A stretch of 64,000 bases of DNA from Microbacterium sp. 1S1. Lineage in GTDB: Bacteria > Actinomycetota > Actinomycetes > Actinomycetales > Microbacteriaceae. A program made the translations under genes and the position numbers. This document shows positions 45,097 through 56,078 of this stretch, piece by piece. The notes beneath the pieces were generated by a model, which saw nothing but the letters and a program-made list of their open reading frames with translations, was not told where the DNA came from and did no database searches. The first letter of the stretch is position 1. Each line of letters starts with the position of its first letter. The DNA is taken from contig NZ_CP043430.1 in the NCBI RefSeq assembly GCF_008271365.1, forward strand, positions 2,790,001-2,854,000. Direction: 5' to 3'.

Positions 45097-45836
45097 CGTG
45101 CTCCTTCTCCCGGGGTGGATGACACGTGCGCGAGCGAGCGGATGCCCCGCTCCAGATGCCACTGGGCGTACGCCGCGACGAGGCCGGATGCGGCGGCGGT
45201 GTCGGCGTGCGGGGCCGCGTCGATGAGGTCCCAGTCGCCGCGGATCAGCGCGCGCAGCAGTGTCAGGGTCTTCTCGGCGATCCGCGGGCTCCCGGCGGGT
45301 GCATCGGCGTGGCAGACCAGGCCGCCCAGCTGCGCGACGAAGACGAAGTGCGGCCCCGGAGCCCCGCAGCGCGCGCAGTCCTCGAGGGACGGTGCCCACC
45401 CCGAGAGGGACATGACCCGCAGCAGGTACGAATCGAGGATGCTGCGCGGAGCGTGCTCGCCGCGGGACAGCGCCCGCAGCCCGCCGACGAGCAGGAGGTA
45501 CTGCTCCGGGGTGGCCTCGGCGTCACTGAGCCGATCCGCCGTCTCGACCATGGCGTTCGCGGCGGTGAACCGGTCGTAATGCGCGGCGATGTCCGTGCCG
45601 TAGGCCCCGAGCGACTCGGCCTGCTGCACGATGTCGAGCGAGCGCCCTTCGTACAGCTGCACGTCCGCGACCATGAACGGCTCCAGCCGGGAACCGAACT
45701 TCGAGGAGGTGCGGCGCACACCCTTCGCGACCGCGCGCACCTTGCCGTGCCGCCGCGACAGCATCGTGACGATGCGATCCGCCTCCCCCAGCTTGTGGGT
45801 GCGCAGGATCACTGCTTCGTCTCGGTAGGTGGGCAC
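45093..45836 (-). CDS. recO: DNA repair protein RecO
   Basis: Recombination mediator of the RecF pathway. 247 aa from GTG 45836 ([20 protein letters not shown]), with OB-fold signatures [20 protein letters not shown]. The zinc-binding region has [13 protein letters not shown] and GGLVCHADA. The frame is open further upstream but that is antisense to the TRIC gene. Start/stop overlap with uppS suggests coupling. Confidence 0.94.
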   Translation of the reverse strand: MPTYRDEAVILRTHKLGEADRIVTMLSRRHGKVRAVAKGVRRTSSKFGSRLEPFMVADVQLYEGRSLDIVQQAESLGAYGTDIAAHYDRFTAANAMVETADRLSDAEATPEQYLLLVGGLRALSRGEHAPRSILDSYLLRVMSLSGWAPSLEDCARCGAPGPHFVFVAQLGGLVCHADAPAGSPRIAEKTLTLLRALIRGDWDLIDAAPHADTAAASGLVAAYAQWHLERGIRSLAHVSSTPGEGAR

Positions 45837-45870
45837 CCTTCGATTATCCTCCGTGCGGGACAATGGACGC

Positions 45871-46563
45871 GTGACCGAACCGCTCTTCACCATTCCGCTG
45901 TGGGCGGACCTCCTCGGCGTCGGGCTCGGCGGAGTGCAGGGCGCGATGTTCGCCGCCGGCTTCCAGGGGCAGCGCCGACTCGACTGGCTGGGCGTCGCGA
46001 TCATCGGAATCATGATCGGTATGGGCGGCGGTCTCATCCGCGACATCCTCCTCGGCCAGACCCCGGCCACCCTCCAGAACCAGTGGTACCTGGTGACCGC
46101 GGCGGGTGCCGCCCTCCTCGGCATGCTGCTGGCCGGACTCTTCACGCGGCTCAACACCGCGATCGTCGTGCTCGACGCCGTGGTGATCGGCATGTTCGGC
46201 GCGTTCGGTACGAGCAAGGCGCTCGCGTTCGGCATCCCGGAGGTTCCTGCGGTCTTCATCGGGGTCTGCGCGGCCGTCGGCGGGAGTGTGCTCCGAGACA
46301 TGCTCATGGGCCTGCCGACGGCGATCATGCACGTCGGCTCCCTGTACGCGGTGGCTGCGGCCGCCGGGTGCACGTTCATCGTCATCGCGAACGCGGTCGG
46401 CATGCCCATCCCGCTCGCGGCCGTGATCGGCATCGTCGTCACCGCCGTCATCCGGATCCTCGCGGTGACGTTCGACGTCTCACTTCCGGAACAGCGCCGC
46501 CTCTACCGTCGCAAGGTCGCCGCGGAGACCGGCGCCATCGCGATCGTGAAGCCCCAGGACTGA
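45871..46563 (+). CDS. TRIC-family (UPF0126) cation channel protein
   Basis: 230 aa from GTG 45871. Seven hydrophobic segments in two repeats; the TRIC/UPF0126 signature [20 protein letters not shown] is echoed by [20 protein letters not shown]. Prokaryotic TRIC proteins are homotrimeric monovalent-cation channels. Divergent from recO with 34 bp between. The C-terminal [19 protein letters not shown] is cytoplasmic and basic. Confidence 0.9.
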   Translation: MTEPLFTIPLWADLLGVGLGGVQGAMFAAGFQGQRRLDWLGVAIIGIMIGMGGGLIRDILLGQTPATLQNQWYLVTAAGAALLGMLLAGLFTRLNTAIVVLDAVVIGMFGAFGTSKALAFGIPEVPAVFIGVCAAVGGSVLRDMLMGLPTAIMHVGSLYAVAAAAGCTFIVIANAVGMPIPLAAVIGIVVTAVIRILAVTFDVSLPEQRRLYRRKVAAETGAIAIVKPQD

Positions 46564-46564
46564 C

Positions 46565-46623
46565 TTCGAATCGCCCGATTGGCTCCATCCCGCCGCTGAA
46601 TACGACCAATCGCGCGATTCGAA
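46565..46623. terminator. Long imperfect palindrome terminator
   Basis: 18-bp arms (46565-46582 and 46606-46623) with a two-base internal mismatch and a 23-nt loop, between the convergent TRIC and TetR genes. Confidence 0.65.
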
Positions 46624-46629
46624 CGACGA

Positions 46630-47343
46630 TCAGGTGGCGGCGAGCCCGTCGATCACGCGCGCGAGGCCGAACTCCCACGCGGTTCGAGCGTCGTAGGGCA
46701 CGCCCATGGTTTCCCCGGCAGCCTGACCCACCGCTCGGGCGAGCGGCATCTCGTCACCCAGGTAGGCCGCCAGACGCGGTGCCGCCTCCGCCCAGGAGGC
46801 CGCGAACGACTCCGCGCTCTGCTGCTCCCGCATGCGCGCCGCCGCGGAGAGGCTGAAATCCAGCACGAAACTCAACGCCGCGTCGCGTTCCACGGCGTCG
46901 AGACCGAGGCCGTCGAAGGCGTGGAGTTCGCGGTCGTACTTGGCGATGGTGCCCGGGCCGAGCGCCACCCGCGGATCGTGGACGTCGATGAGCCACGGGT
47001 GGGTCCGCAAGAGGCGCAGGTTGTCCTCGGCGATCGCCCGGACCGCGTCGCGCCATCCGGAGGCCGACGCGGGCTCGGGGTACATCCCGGCATGCATCGC
47101 ATCCGCCATCAGGACGAGCAGGTCGGCACGGCTGTTGACGTGCGTGTAGATCGACATCGGCGTGAGCTCGAGGCTCTGCGCGAGAGACCGGATGGTCACC
47201 GCACCGAGGCCATCGGCGTCAGCCAGCGCCACGGCGCGGTCGACGACGTCATCTGTCGAGTGTCGCGCCTTCGGCCCACGCCGACCGACCACGGCGGCCG
47301 TGGGGCTGTGCCGCCAGAGGAGGTCGACGAGATTCTTGGGCAT
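46630..47343 (-). CDS. TetR/AcrR-family regulator
   Basis: 237 aa. HTH at ALADADGLGAVTIRSLAQSL then ELTPMSIYTHVNSRADLLVL. The C-terminal region resembles TetR_C ligand-binding domains. The first 25 residues, MPKNLVDLLWRHSP onward, are like drug-resistance TetR members. Divergent from a VOC-domain gene, with a perfect palindrome between that is a likely operator. Ligand unknown. Confidence 0.88.
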   Translation of the reverse strand: MPKNLVDLLWRHSPTAAVVGRRGPKARHSTDDVVDRAVALADADGLGAVTIRSLAQSLELTPMSIYTHVNSRADLLVLMADAMHAGMYPEPASASGWRDAVRAIAEDNLRLLRTHPWLIDVHDPRVALGPGTIAKYDRELHAFDGLGLDAVERDAALSFVLDFSLSAAARMREQQSAESFAASWAEAAPRLAAYLGDEMPLARAVGQAAGETMGVPYDARTAWEFGLARVIDGLAAT

Positions 47344-47376
47344 CGGGAATAGCCTAGACCGCCTCCGCCTTAACCA

Positions 47377-47389
47377 TGTACGCTGTACA
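47377..47389. promoter_or_regulatory. Candidate TetR operator
   Basis: TGTAC-GCT-GTACA is a 13-bp perfect palindrome midway in the 66-bp gap between the divergent TetR and VOC genes, placed to control both promoters. Confidence 0.6.
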
Positions 47390-47409
47390 AACTTTCGGAA
47401 TGGAGAACC

Positions 47410-47790
47410 GTGAACATCACGCAGACAGCCCTCTCGCTCAACGTCCCCGACGTCGCCGCCTCCGCCGCCTTCGCCATGACGCACTTCGGGTTCGAGGAGG
47501 CGATGTCCGCGGAGGGATTCATCTCGTTGCAGCACCCGGGGCCCGTCCCGAACGTCATCTTCCTCGAGACCGGGCTGCCGACGTTCCGCCCGACGGAGAT
47601 CGCCGGATCCGCTGGTCAAGGCACTCTGCTCGTTTTCGTCGTCGACGACATCGACCACGAGTTCGCCCGCATCGCCGCCGCGGGCGCACGGGTGGTCACC
47701 GCTCCGGAGACGGAGCCGTGGGGTGAGCGCTACTGCCAGTTCGCCGACCCCAACGGCCTCGTCTGGCAGTTGGTGCAGTGGGTGGATTGA
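47410..47790 (+). CDS. VOC/glyoxalase-family protein
   Basis: 126 aa from GTG 47410 behind GGAGAACC. Vicinal-oxygen-chelate fold: ITQTALSLNVPDVAASAAFA, LLVFVVDDIDHEFARIAAAG and ERYCQFADPNGLVWQLVQW. Such single-domain proteins include glyoxalases and antibiotic-binding/resistance proteins. Pairing with a TetR gene suggests inducible detoxification, but the substrate is unknown. Confidence 0.88.
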   Translation: MNITQTALSLNVPDVAASAAFAMTHFGFEEAMSAEGFISLQHPGPVPNVIFLETGLPTFRPTEIAGSAGQGTLLVFVVDDIDHEFARIAAAGARVVTAPETEPWGERYCQFADPNGLVWQLVQWVD

Positions 47791-47802
47791 CCGACATCGA
47801 AG

Positions 47803-47847
47803 CGCGCGGTCGGTCCCGTCCGAAGGGCGGACAAGACCGACCGCGCG
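47803..47847. terminator. Hairpin terminator
   Basis: 13-bp perfect arms (47803-47815 and 47835-47847) between the convergent VOC and leuA genes. Confidence 0.7.
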
Positions 47848-47860
47848 ATTCGCACGGTGG

Positions 47861-49701
<1,841 letters not shown>

Positions 49702-49807
49702 AGCTAAGGAGAAGCAGACCGCCGAAAGGCATGTGGTCATGCTAGCAGGGAAGCCGACGGCGATTCGACGTTCCGAGACGATGTCCTCGCGCGAGACACT
49801 GAGCGGT

Positions 49808-50455
49808 ATGAGCTTCCTCCGCGACCGTCCTGCCTTCGCCGCCGGTGCCGTAACGGTTGTGCTGCTGCTGACCGGCTGCGCCGCCGCGCCGGGAGGATCC
49901 GCACCGCCCACGAGCACGACGGTCCCGTCGGACATGCGCCTGGAGGAGGCCGAGCCCGCTCCCCCGGAGGGCCGGGTCGTCGGGACCGGCACCGTGCTCG
50001 ACGCCTCCGGCGACGTCCGGCTCTGCCTCGGTGCGATCCAGGAGTCCTATCCGCCGCAGTGCGACGGCGTCCCTCTCGACGAGTGGAGCTGGGACGGCGT
50101 GGGCGGTAGCGAGGCTTCCGGCGACACACGCTGGGGGGCGTATGCCGTCACCGGCACCTGGGACGGCGAGCGGTTCGCCGTGACCGATCCGCCCGCGCTC
50201 CTCGCGCTCTACGACCCGGCGGCGGCGGAGGACCCGACGGGGGGTGTGGACGGCACCGGCACGGCGGAAGAGCTCGACCGGATTCAGAACGACATCATCG
50301 GCCGCCTCGGCGCCGAGGCTCTCACCGTGTCGACCGATCGCGGCTATGTGTGGCTCCAGGTGGTCTGGGACGACGGCACGCTTCAGCGGGCGGTCGATGC
50401 GGAGTACGGGGACGGCCTCGTGGTCGTCACGCCGGCACTGCGCGTGATCGACTAG
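49808..50455 (+). CDS. Secreted lipoprotein of unknown function
   Basis: 215 aa from ATG 49808. Signal MSFLRDRPAFAAGAVTVVLL followed by the lipobox LTGC, then a Ser/Thr/Pro-rich linker and a soluble domain with LCLGAIQESYPPQCDGVPLD and WGAYAVTGTWDGERFAVTD. Two cysteines in that segment may form a disulfide. No functional domain recognised. The stop overlaps the convergent oxidoreductase stop by the palindrome CTAG. Confidence 0.82.
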   Translation: MSFLRDRPAFAAGAVTVVLLLTGCAAAPGGSAPPTSTTVPSDMRLEEAEPAPPEGRVVGTGTVLDASGDVRLCLGAIQESYPPQCDGVPLDEWSWDGVGGSEASGDTRWGAYAVTGTWDGERFAVTDPPALLALYDPAAAEDPTGGVDGTGTAEELDRIQNDIIGRLGAEALTVSTDRGYVWLQVVWDDGTLQRAVDAEYGDGLVVVTPALRVID

Positions 50456-51393
50456 GTTCCGGGGACGAGGGCGAGCTTGCCGCCCGGGTGGCCGGTGGCG
50501 AGAAGGCGGTGCGCGGCCTGCGCCTCGGTCAGCGGGAAGGTCCGCGCGACCGGGACCACGAGATCCCCGTTCTGTGCCAGGGCGAGGAGTTCGCTGCGCA
50601 CCTCATCGCGGAAGCGGGCGCTGTCGGGCATCGACCCGGCGATCGCGAGGAAGCCGTCGGCGGACGCTCGGAAGGGGTTCGCGATCGTGACGATCCGTCG
50701 GCGGTCCGCCACCAGGCTCAGGGACACCTCGACCGCCTCATCGGTGCCCACCGCGTCCAGAGCCGCAGCGACCGGGCCGTCCGCCAGCGCGGTCACACGG
50801 TCGGCGAGTCCGGGTCCGTAGGCGACCGGGACCCCACCGAATCGCGTCACCTCGCCGAAGCGCTCGGAGCTCGCCGTGCCGATGACCCGCACGTCACGCA
50901 GCCGTGCCTGTTGCAGCACGCTCACACCCACGGCACCGGACGCGCCGTGCAGCAGGACCGTCTCCCCCGGAGCCGCGCCCGTGACGGCGAGCATCTCCGC
51001 GGCCGTCGTGCCGACCAGCAGGAGGTTCGCCGCCTCCGGGTACGTCAACGACGTCGGCTTCGCGAAGACCTTTCCCGCGGGCACCGTGACCTCGGTCGCA
51101 TAGCCGCCCTGCACCCGGAAGGCGACGACCTCGTCTCCGACCTCGCCCGCACCGGAACCGATGCGGGTCGCCGGGCCGATCGCGGTGAGCACTCCCGACA
51201 CCTCATACCCGATCGGTACCGGGAACTCGAGCCCCGGTCGGGGAGCCGCGACGTGCTTCGCGTCGGCCGGATTCACCCCGGCGGCGCGGACGCGGATCGT
51301 GACCTCGCCCGCACGTGGCGCCGCCGGCTCGTACTCCTCGAACGCCCAGGACTCCGGAGAGCCCACCGCCGTCGCCACCCAGTGCTTCGCCAT
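50452..51393 (-). CDS. Zinc-independent quinone oxidoreductase-like MDR protein
   Basis: 313 aa from ATG 51393. Medium-chain dehydrogenase/reductase without the catalytic or structural zinc cysteines. PAAPRAGEVTIRVRAAGVNP, FPVPIGYEVSGVLTAIGP, and NADPH-binding LLHGASGAVGVSVLQQARL. Probably an NADPH-dependent quinone or enone reductase; the substrate is not determinable. Confidence 0.87.
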   Translation of the reverse strand: MAKHWVATAVGSPESWAFEEYEPAAPRAGEVTIRVRAAGVNPADAKHVAAPRPGLEFPVPIGYEVSGVLTAIGPATRIGSGAGEVGDEVVAFRVQGGYATEVTVPAGKVFAKPTSLTYPEAANLLLVGTTAAEMLAVTGAAPGETVLLHGASGAVGVSVLQQARLRDVRVIGTASSERFGEVTRFGGVPVAYGPGLADRVTALADGPVAAALDAVGTDEAVEVSLSLVADRRRIVTIANPFRASADGFLAIAGSMPDSARFRDEVRSELLALAQNGDLVVPVARTFPLTEAQAAHRLLATGHPGGKLALVPGT

Positions 51394-51409
51394 GACCCGT
51401 CCCTCGTCC

Positions 51410-51886
51410 TCAGAAGAAGCAGCGGATGTTGCTCGGGGAACCGGACACATTGCTCCACGCGTTGGCCGAGATCGTCGCCAAGACCGACGACCCGTTGCGC
51501 ACCTGCGCGTACCCGGAGGTGCGGGCGTTGGCGGCCGACTTCGTGGGGAAGGACGTCGGGATCGTGATGGTCGTACAGCTTCCCCAGCTCAGCATGGCGC
51601 CGACGCGGTTGAGCTCCCGGTAGGCGCAGATCCGACCGGTCGCACAGGTGCCGACCGCTCTCGCCATCGTGCGAACCGTCTCGCTGCTCGAGGTGTACTC
51701 CATGTCGAGCTTCGGCCAGACGGCGCTGCCGGCGTCGATCACGACACCACCGGGCACCTCCTCGAGGATCCGCACCATCAACGGATCGAGCGACGGTTCC
51801 TCAGCAGCGGCCGCGACGACCGGACCCCCCGTCCCCGCCAGCGCCAGCGCCAGCGCGACCACGAGGACCCTTCGCAACCGCGTCAT
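51410..51886 (-). CDS. Secreted peptidase-inhibitor-I36-like protein
   Basis: 158 aa. Signal peptide MTRLRRVLVVALALALAGTG to about residue 28. The C-terminal half has the CATGRICAYRELNRVGAMLS pattern and ends NAWSNVSGSPSNIRCFF, like the small secreted family annotated peptidase inhibitor I36 (crystallin-like). Four cysteines suggest disulfides. Its start overlaps the anti-sigma-like gene (ATGA), so it is in the sigma-factor operon and may be an output of, or signal for, that module. Family assignment is by pattern only. Confidence 0.65.
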   Translation of the reverse strand: MTRLRRVLVVALALALAGTGGPVVAAAAEEPSLDPLMVRILEEVPGGVVIDAGSAVWPKLDMEYTSSSETVRTMARAVGTCATGRICAYRELNRVGAMLSWGSCTTITIPTSFPTKSAANARTSGYAQVRNGSSVLATISANAWSNVSGSPSNIRCFF

Positions 51887-52863
51887 CGCAGCATCTCATC
51901 GTCGATATCCCACATCCGGTAGTCGACGATCGCCCCGGCGGGGAACACGCCGTCGTCCTTGAGCACCGTGCGTTCGAGCCCCACGATCCGTCCGGTGTCG
52001 AGCGACACGAGGACGTCGTCGCGAACGACGCCATCCGCGGAGATGACTCGGATCCCCGCGACCGGGCGGCCGAGACGATCGTTCGTCGTCCCCAGGGCCT
52101 CCGCGCCTCCTGACTCCTCGATCAGGGTCAGCAGCTCGGCGTGCTGCGCGTTCGTGAGGGTCCACTGGCCGAAGACCGAGGTGATCGCCGTCACGACCTC
52201 GAAGGCGCTCGGCTGCTCCGGCATGTCGAAGGCGACGAGCAGCGACCGCACGTCGGCTGCGGACTCCCCCGGTACGTCGACGACAGGGGCGTCGAATTCA
52301 CCCGGGGCGAGGACGACCCGCGATGCCACCTCGCCGGTGCTCCTGACCTCCGCTCGGCCGTTGGCAACCGCATCCGTCGGCGCGTAGGGCTCGCCGTTGA
52401 TGGCGATGGCCTCACCGGAGAGATCTTCGTTCCAGGTGAAGGTCGCGAACTGCGGAACGACCTCGGCCCGTTCGGTGTCCACCTCGACGTTGTACGACCA
52501 GAACGCCGTGCGCGACGAACGCTCCGGCTCGGCGGGCGGGCTGAACGTCGCCAGATCCGCTTCGGCCGCCGCCACCGTGTCGCCCAGCGAGCCGGCTTCC
52601 TCGAACACGAGGGGGGACGGCGCCCCCGCCACGGCGGCTCCCTGGGGCAGAAGGACGCCGAAAGCCACGGCGGCGGACGCGGCGACGGCCGTCAGTCCCG
52701 CGGCCCAGCCGATCGTCCTCGCGCGCCGACGTCGCGGGGCAGGCGCAGAGCGGATGATGCGGTCGCACGCGGCGATGGCGCGTGCGTCCGGCGCGGCGTC
52801 GCGCGGCGTACGGGCGGGATCGGCCTCGACGAGCACGCGCTCAAGCAGGGCATTGTCAGACAT
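51883..52863 (-). CDS. Membrane-anchored anti-sigma-like protein
   Basis: 326 aa from ATG 52863 (TGATG with the sigma stop). Cytoplasmic N-terminus of about 47 residues, one transmembrane helix TIGWAAGLTAVAASAAVAFG at about 50-70, and a large extracellular domain. This is the architecture of CU044_5270-type proteins found next to ECF sigma factors. The N-terminal segment lacks the HxxxCxxC zinc anti-sigma motif. Role as anti-sigma is inferred from position and topology. Confidence 0.72.
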   Translation of the reverse strand: MSDNALLERVLVEADPARTPRDAAPDARAIAACDRIIRSAPAPRRRRARTIGWAAGLTAVAASAAVAFGVLLPQGAAVAGAPSPLVFEEAGSLGDTVAAAEADLATFSPPAEPERSSRTAFWSYNVEVDTERAEVVPQFATFTWNEDLSGEAIAINGEPYAPTDAVANGRAEVRSTGEVASRVVLAPGEFDAPVVDVPGESAADVRSLLVAFDMPEQPSAFEVVTAITSVFGQWTLTNAQHAELLTLIEESGGAEALGTTNDRLGRPVAGIRVISADGVVRDDVLVSLDTGRIVGLERTVLKDDGVFPAGAIVDYRMWDIDDEMLR

Positions 52864-53384
52864 CACGTACTCCCCGTCCCCTCCAGTCCCAGCGTCGCCC
52901 GCAGCCGATCTTCGGCCCGAGCCAGCGTCTTCCGCACCCGGGACTCAGAAGCGCGCAACAACTCCGCGATCTCCCCCACCGCGAGTCCATCCCAGTACGT
53001 GAGCATGATGATACGCCGTTGCAGCGGAGTGAGGACACCCAAAGCTCGGAGCACCTCGCTACGCCCGAATCCGCCCAGGGTCTCGGCGTCGCCGGAGACA
53101 CCGGCATGCACGGCGTCGATCGCTCCCCGTATGGCGGGGGACCGCCGAGACCGCGCGCGCAGCCGTCGCTCGGTCGCCCTGAGCAGCCACACCTTTCCCG
53201 GGGGGTTCGCCGGCCGGAGCTTCGACCACGCGACGAGGAACACCTCCGACACGATCTCGCTGACCTCGTCGTCGTCGGGGACGACGCCCTCGATGTGGTG
53301 GCGTACCGTCGCCCAGTGCTCGTCGAACACTCGTCGGAAGACCTCGTTGCGCAGCGAGCTCGGGTCTTCGCCGCGGCCGATCAT
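52863..53384 (-). CDS. ECF-type RNA polymerase sigma factor
   Basis: 173 aa. Sigma region 2: DDDEVSEIVSEVFLVAWSKL. Region 4: LTPLQRRIIMLTYWDGLAVG with EIAELLRASESRVRKTLARA. First gene of a three-gene operon with the membrane protein and the secreted protein, a common extracytoplasmic signalling layout. The inducing signal is unknown. Confidence 0.87.
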   Translation of the reverse strand: MIGRGEDPSSLRNEVFRRVFDEHWATVRHHIEGVVPDDDEVSEIVSEVFLVAWSKLRPANPPGKVWLLRATERRLRARSRRSPAIRGAIDAVHAGVSGDAETLGGFGRSEVLRALGVLTPLQRRIIMLTYWDGLAVGEIAELLRASESRVRKTLARAEDRLRATLGLEGTGST

Positions 53385-53438
53385 GTCGGTGGGGTCGGCG
53401 GTCTGCCCGCCGCCTCCGGCGTCCTGCTGCCCTGCATG

Positions 53439-54335
53439 TCAGAACCCGAGCCGGCCGAGCTGCTTGGGATCGCGCTGCCACTCCTTCGCGACCTTGACAT
53501 GGAGACCCAGGAACACACGGGTGCCGAGCAGCTCCTCGATGCCGGCACGAGCGCGCGCACCCACGTCGCGGAGTCGCTTGCCCTTGTGGCCGATGATGAT
53601 CGCCTTCTGGCTGTCGCGCTCGACGACGATCGACGCGTGCACGTCGGTGAGATCGCTGTCCTCGCGCGGGGCGACGTCGTCCACCACCACGGCGATCGAG
53701 TGCGGGAGCTCGTCGCGCACGCCGTCCAAGGCGGCTTCGCGGATGATCTCGGCGATGCGGTCCTCGGCAGACTCATCCGTGGTGACGCCCTCGGGATAGA
53801 GAGCGGGCCCTTCCGGCATCAGCTGCAGGATCTCGTCTGCCAGCACCTCGAGTTGATCACGCGTCAGCGCCGACAGCGGGATCACGGCGGCCCAGTCCTC
53901 GCGGAGGGAGTCCACCTCCATCAGCCGCTCGGTGATCTCGTCCCGTCCGGCGGCATCGGTCTTCGTGACGATGGCGATCTTCTGCGCGCGCGGATACCCA
54001 TCCAGCGAGGCGGCGATACGGCGGTCGCCCGGACCGACCTTCTCGGTCGCGGGCACGCAGAAGCCGATGACGTCGACATCGCCGAGGACCTGCTCGACGA
54101 GGTCGTTCAGGCGCTCGCCCAGGAGCGTGCGCGGCTTGTGGATGCCGGGAGTGTCGACGATGACAAGCTGTCCGTCAGGACGGTTGAGGATGCCGCGAAT
54201 CGCGCGACGCGTCGTCTGCGGCTTCTCACTCGTGATCGCGATCTTCTCGCCGACGAGGGCGTTGGTCAGCGTCGACTTGCCCACGTTCGGCCGTCCGACG
54301 AAGGTCACGAACCCGCTCCGCGTGTCTTCAGTCAT
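53439..54335 (-). CDS. era: GTPase Era
   Basis: 298-aa ribosome-assembly GTPase that binds 16S rRNA. G1 FVGRPNVGKSTLTNALVG, G3 IVDTPGIHKPRTLLGERL, G4 VTKTDAAG, and the C-terminal KH domain with AIIIGHKGKRLRDVGARARA. ATG 54335 lies inside the 3' end of the upstream CBS-protein gene (8-bp overlap). In an operon with ybeY and phoH. Confidence 0.96.
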   Translation of the reverse strand: MTEDTRSGFVTFVGRPNVGKSTLTNALVGEKIAITSEKPQTTRRAIRGILNRPDGQLVIVDTPGIHKPRTLLGERLNDLVEQVLGDVDVIGFCVPATEKVGPGDRRIAASLDGYPRAQKIAIVTKTDAAGRDEITERLMEVDSLREDWAAVIPLSALTRDQLEVLADEILQLMPEGPALYPEGVTTDESAEDRIAEIIREAALDGVRDELPHSIAVVVDDVAPREDSDLTDVHASIVVERDSQKAIIIGHKGKRLRDVGARARAGIEELLGTRVFLGLHVKVAKEWQRDPKQLGRLGF

Positions 54336-55620
54336 CGCGCCGCTCTCCTTCTTCCTGCACATCGTCGGGCTCGGCGGCCCGCTCCACGAACACCGTCGCG
54401 ATCCCTCGTCCCCGCCCCCGGGACGCCCCGCCGGTGAGCACGAGGCCGTGGACGGTCGCCGTCGCTCCGGGCTGTGGCACCTGACCGAGGGTCTTGCCGA
54501 GCAGACCTCCGATGGAGTCGACGTCCTCGTCTTCGAGTTCGAGGCCGAACAGGTCGCCCACGTCCTCCAGGGACAGCCGCGAACTCACCCGATACCGGCC
54601 GTGGCCGAGATCGACGAACTCTGCGGACACCTGATCGTACTCGTCGGAGATCTCCCCGACGAGCTCTTCGATGAGGTCCTCCAGCGTCACGAGGCCGGAG
54701 ATGCCGCCGTGCTCGTCGATCACGAGGCAGACGTGCACGGCGTCGCGCTTCATCTGCTGAAGCAGCGTCTCCGCACGCATCGACTCCGGCACGAAGGTGG
54801 CCGGTCGGGCGATCGGGCGGATGGACGCGGCCCGCCAGGCGCTGTCGTCGCGGTACGCGAACTGCACGAGGTCCTTGAGATACAGCACCCCGACGACGTC
54901 GTCGGCCTCGTCGTCGACCACGGGCATGCGGGACACGCCGCGTTGCAGGAAGAGCGACATGGCCTCATCGGTCGTGGCCTCGGCACCCACGGTCACCATC
55001 TCGGTCCGCGGCACCATCACGGCACGGACGAACTGGTCGGTGAAGTCGAAGACCGAGTGGATCAGATCGCGGTCGTCCTCCTCGATCAGATCGTTCGAGG
55101 CAGCCTCGTCGACCATACTCAGGAGCTGGTCCTCACTGGAGAACGAGCTGCGTCCGGTACCGGGGGTCACCCGGTTGCCCAGGACGACGAGCCCCTGCGC
55201 GATCGGTCCCAGGATCATCCGGAGTGCGCGAACGATGCTCGCGCTTCCGCGGATCATGGCCTCGGCGTGCTGGTGTCCGAACGTGCGCGGGCTGGCCCCG
55301 ACGAGGACGAACGTGATGCCCGTCATGAGGATCGCGGCGGCGAGCATCGCCCACCAAATGTTCTCGAAGACGATCGTGAACGCGACGGTCACGAGCACCG
55401 CGGCCGTCACCTCCGCGAGGACACGGATGAAGGCCACGGCGTTGACGTGGGCGTCGAGGTCGGCGGCGATGCGTTCCAGGGCTTTCGCACGCCGGCCCTC
55501 GGTGGCCATGTCGGACAGCCCTGCCCGAGAGGTCACGCCGTACGCCGCGTCGATCGCGGCCATGAGGCCGCCGAACGCCACCAGCAGCACGGCGGCGACG
55601 AGCAGCAGCAGCTCCGTCAT
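54328..55620 (-). CDS. Hemolysin-family (CorC/HlyC) CBS-domain membrane protein
   Basis: 430 aa. N-terminal DUF21/CNNM membrane domain (MTELLLLVAAVLLVAFGGLM and AMLAAAILMTGITFVLVGAS), then two CBS domains with RAVMVPRTEMVTVGAEATTD and VHVCLVIDEHGGISGLVTLE. The C-terminal CorC/transporter-associated domain includes YRVSSRLSLEDVGDLFGLEL. Related proteins are implicated in magnesium or cobalt homeostasis. Overlaps ybeY by 4 bp. Confidence 0.91.
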   Translation of the reverse strand: MTELLLLVAAVLLVAFGGLMAAIDAAYGVTSRAGLSDMATEGRRAKALERIAADLDAHVNAVAFIRVLAEVTAAVLVTVAFTIVFENIWWAMLAAAILMTGITFVLVGASPRTFGHQHAEAMIRGSASIVRALRMILGPIAQGLVVLGNRVTPGTGRSSFSSEDQLLSMVDEAASNDLIEEDDRDLIHSVFDFTDQFVRAVMVPRTEMVTVGAEATTDEAMSLFLQRGVSRMPVVDDEADDVVGVLYLKDLVQFAYRDDSAWRAASIRPIARPATFVPESMRAETLLQQMKRDAVHVCLVIDEHGGISGLVTLEDLIEELVGEISDEYDQVSAEFVDLGHGRYRVSSRLSLEDVGDLFGLELEDEDVDSIGGLLGKTLGQVPQPGATATVHGLVLTGGASRGRGRGIATVFVERAAEPDDVQEEGERRDD

Positions 55621-56078
55621 CGTCGGCGGCGCTCGGACGCGGCGAACCCCTGGATGAGCTGCTTCTGCAGTCCGAACATCTCCCGCTCCTCGTCCGGCTC
55701 GGCGTGGTCGAAGCCGAGGAGGTGCAGCAGCCCGTGCGTGGTGAGCAGGATCAGCTCGTCCATGAGGGTGTGACCGGCGGCCTGCGCCTGGGTCTCCGCG
55801 ACCTGCGGGCAGAGCACGATGTCGCCGAGCAGTCCGGGAGGCGTCGGCCGGTCCTCGGTCCCGGGGCGCAGCTCGTCCATCGGGAAGCTCAGGACGTCGG
55901 TGGGGCCCGGTTCGTCCATCCACTGCACGTGCAGGGCCTCCATCGCCCCCTCATCGACGAGCACGATGGCGACCTCGGCGTCCGCGCTGACGTGGAGCTG
56001 TGCGAGGTTGAAGTCCGTCAGCCGCTGCAGCACCGTCTCGTCGACGTCGATCGCCGACTCGTTGTTGATCTCGATCAT
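55617..56078 (-). CDS. ybeY: Endoribonuclease YbeY
   Basis: 153-aa metal-dependent RNase for 16S rRNA maturation and ribosome quality control. Zinc site THGLLHLLGFDHAEPDEE (H-x3-H-x5-H), and TDVLSFPMDELRPG preceding LLGDIVLCPQVAETQA. Coupled by ATGA overlaps to phoH upstream and the CBS-protein gene downstream. Confidence 0.96.
   Translation of the reverse strand: MIEINNESAIDVDETVLQRLTDFNLAQLHVSADAEVAIVLVDEGAMEALHVQWMDEPGPTDVLSFPMDELRPGTEDRPTPPGLLGDIVLCPQVAETQAQAAGHTLMDELILLTTHGLLHLLGFDHAEPDEEREMFGLQKQLIQGFAASERRRR

Noticed and set aside
42616..45579. 987-codon + frame
   Set aside because: A long stop-free GC-rich shadow running through the phosphoesterase, antisense to DsbA, uppS and recO; its protein sequence has no recognisable fold.
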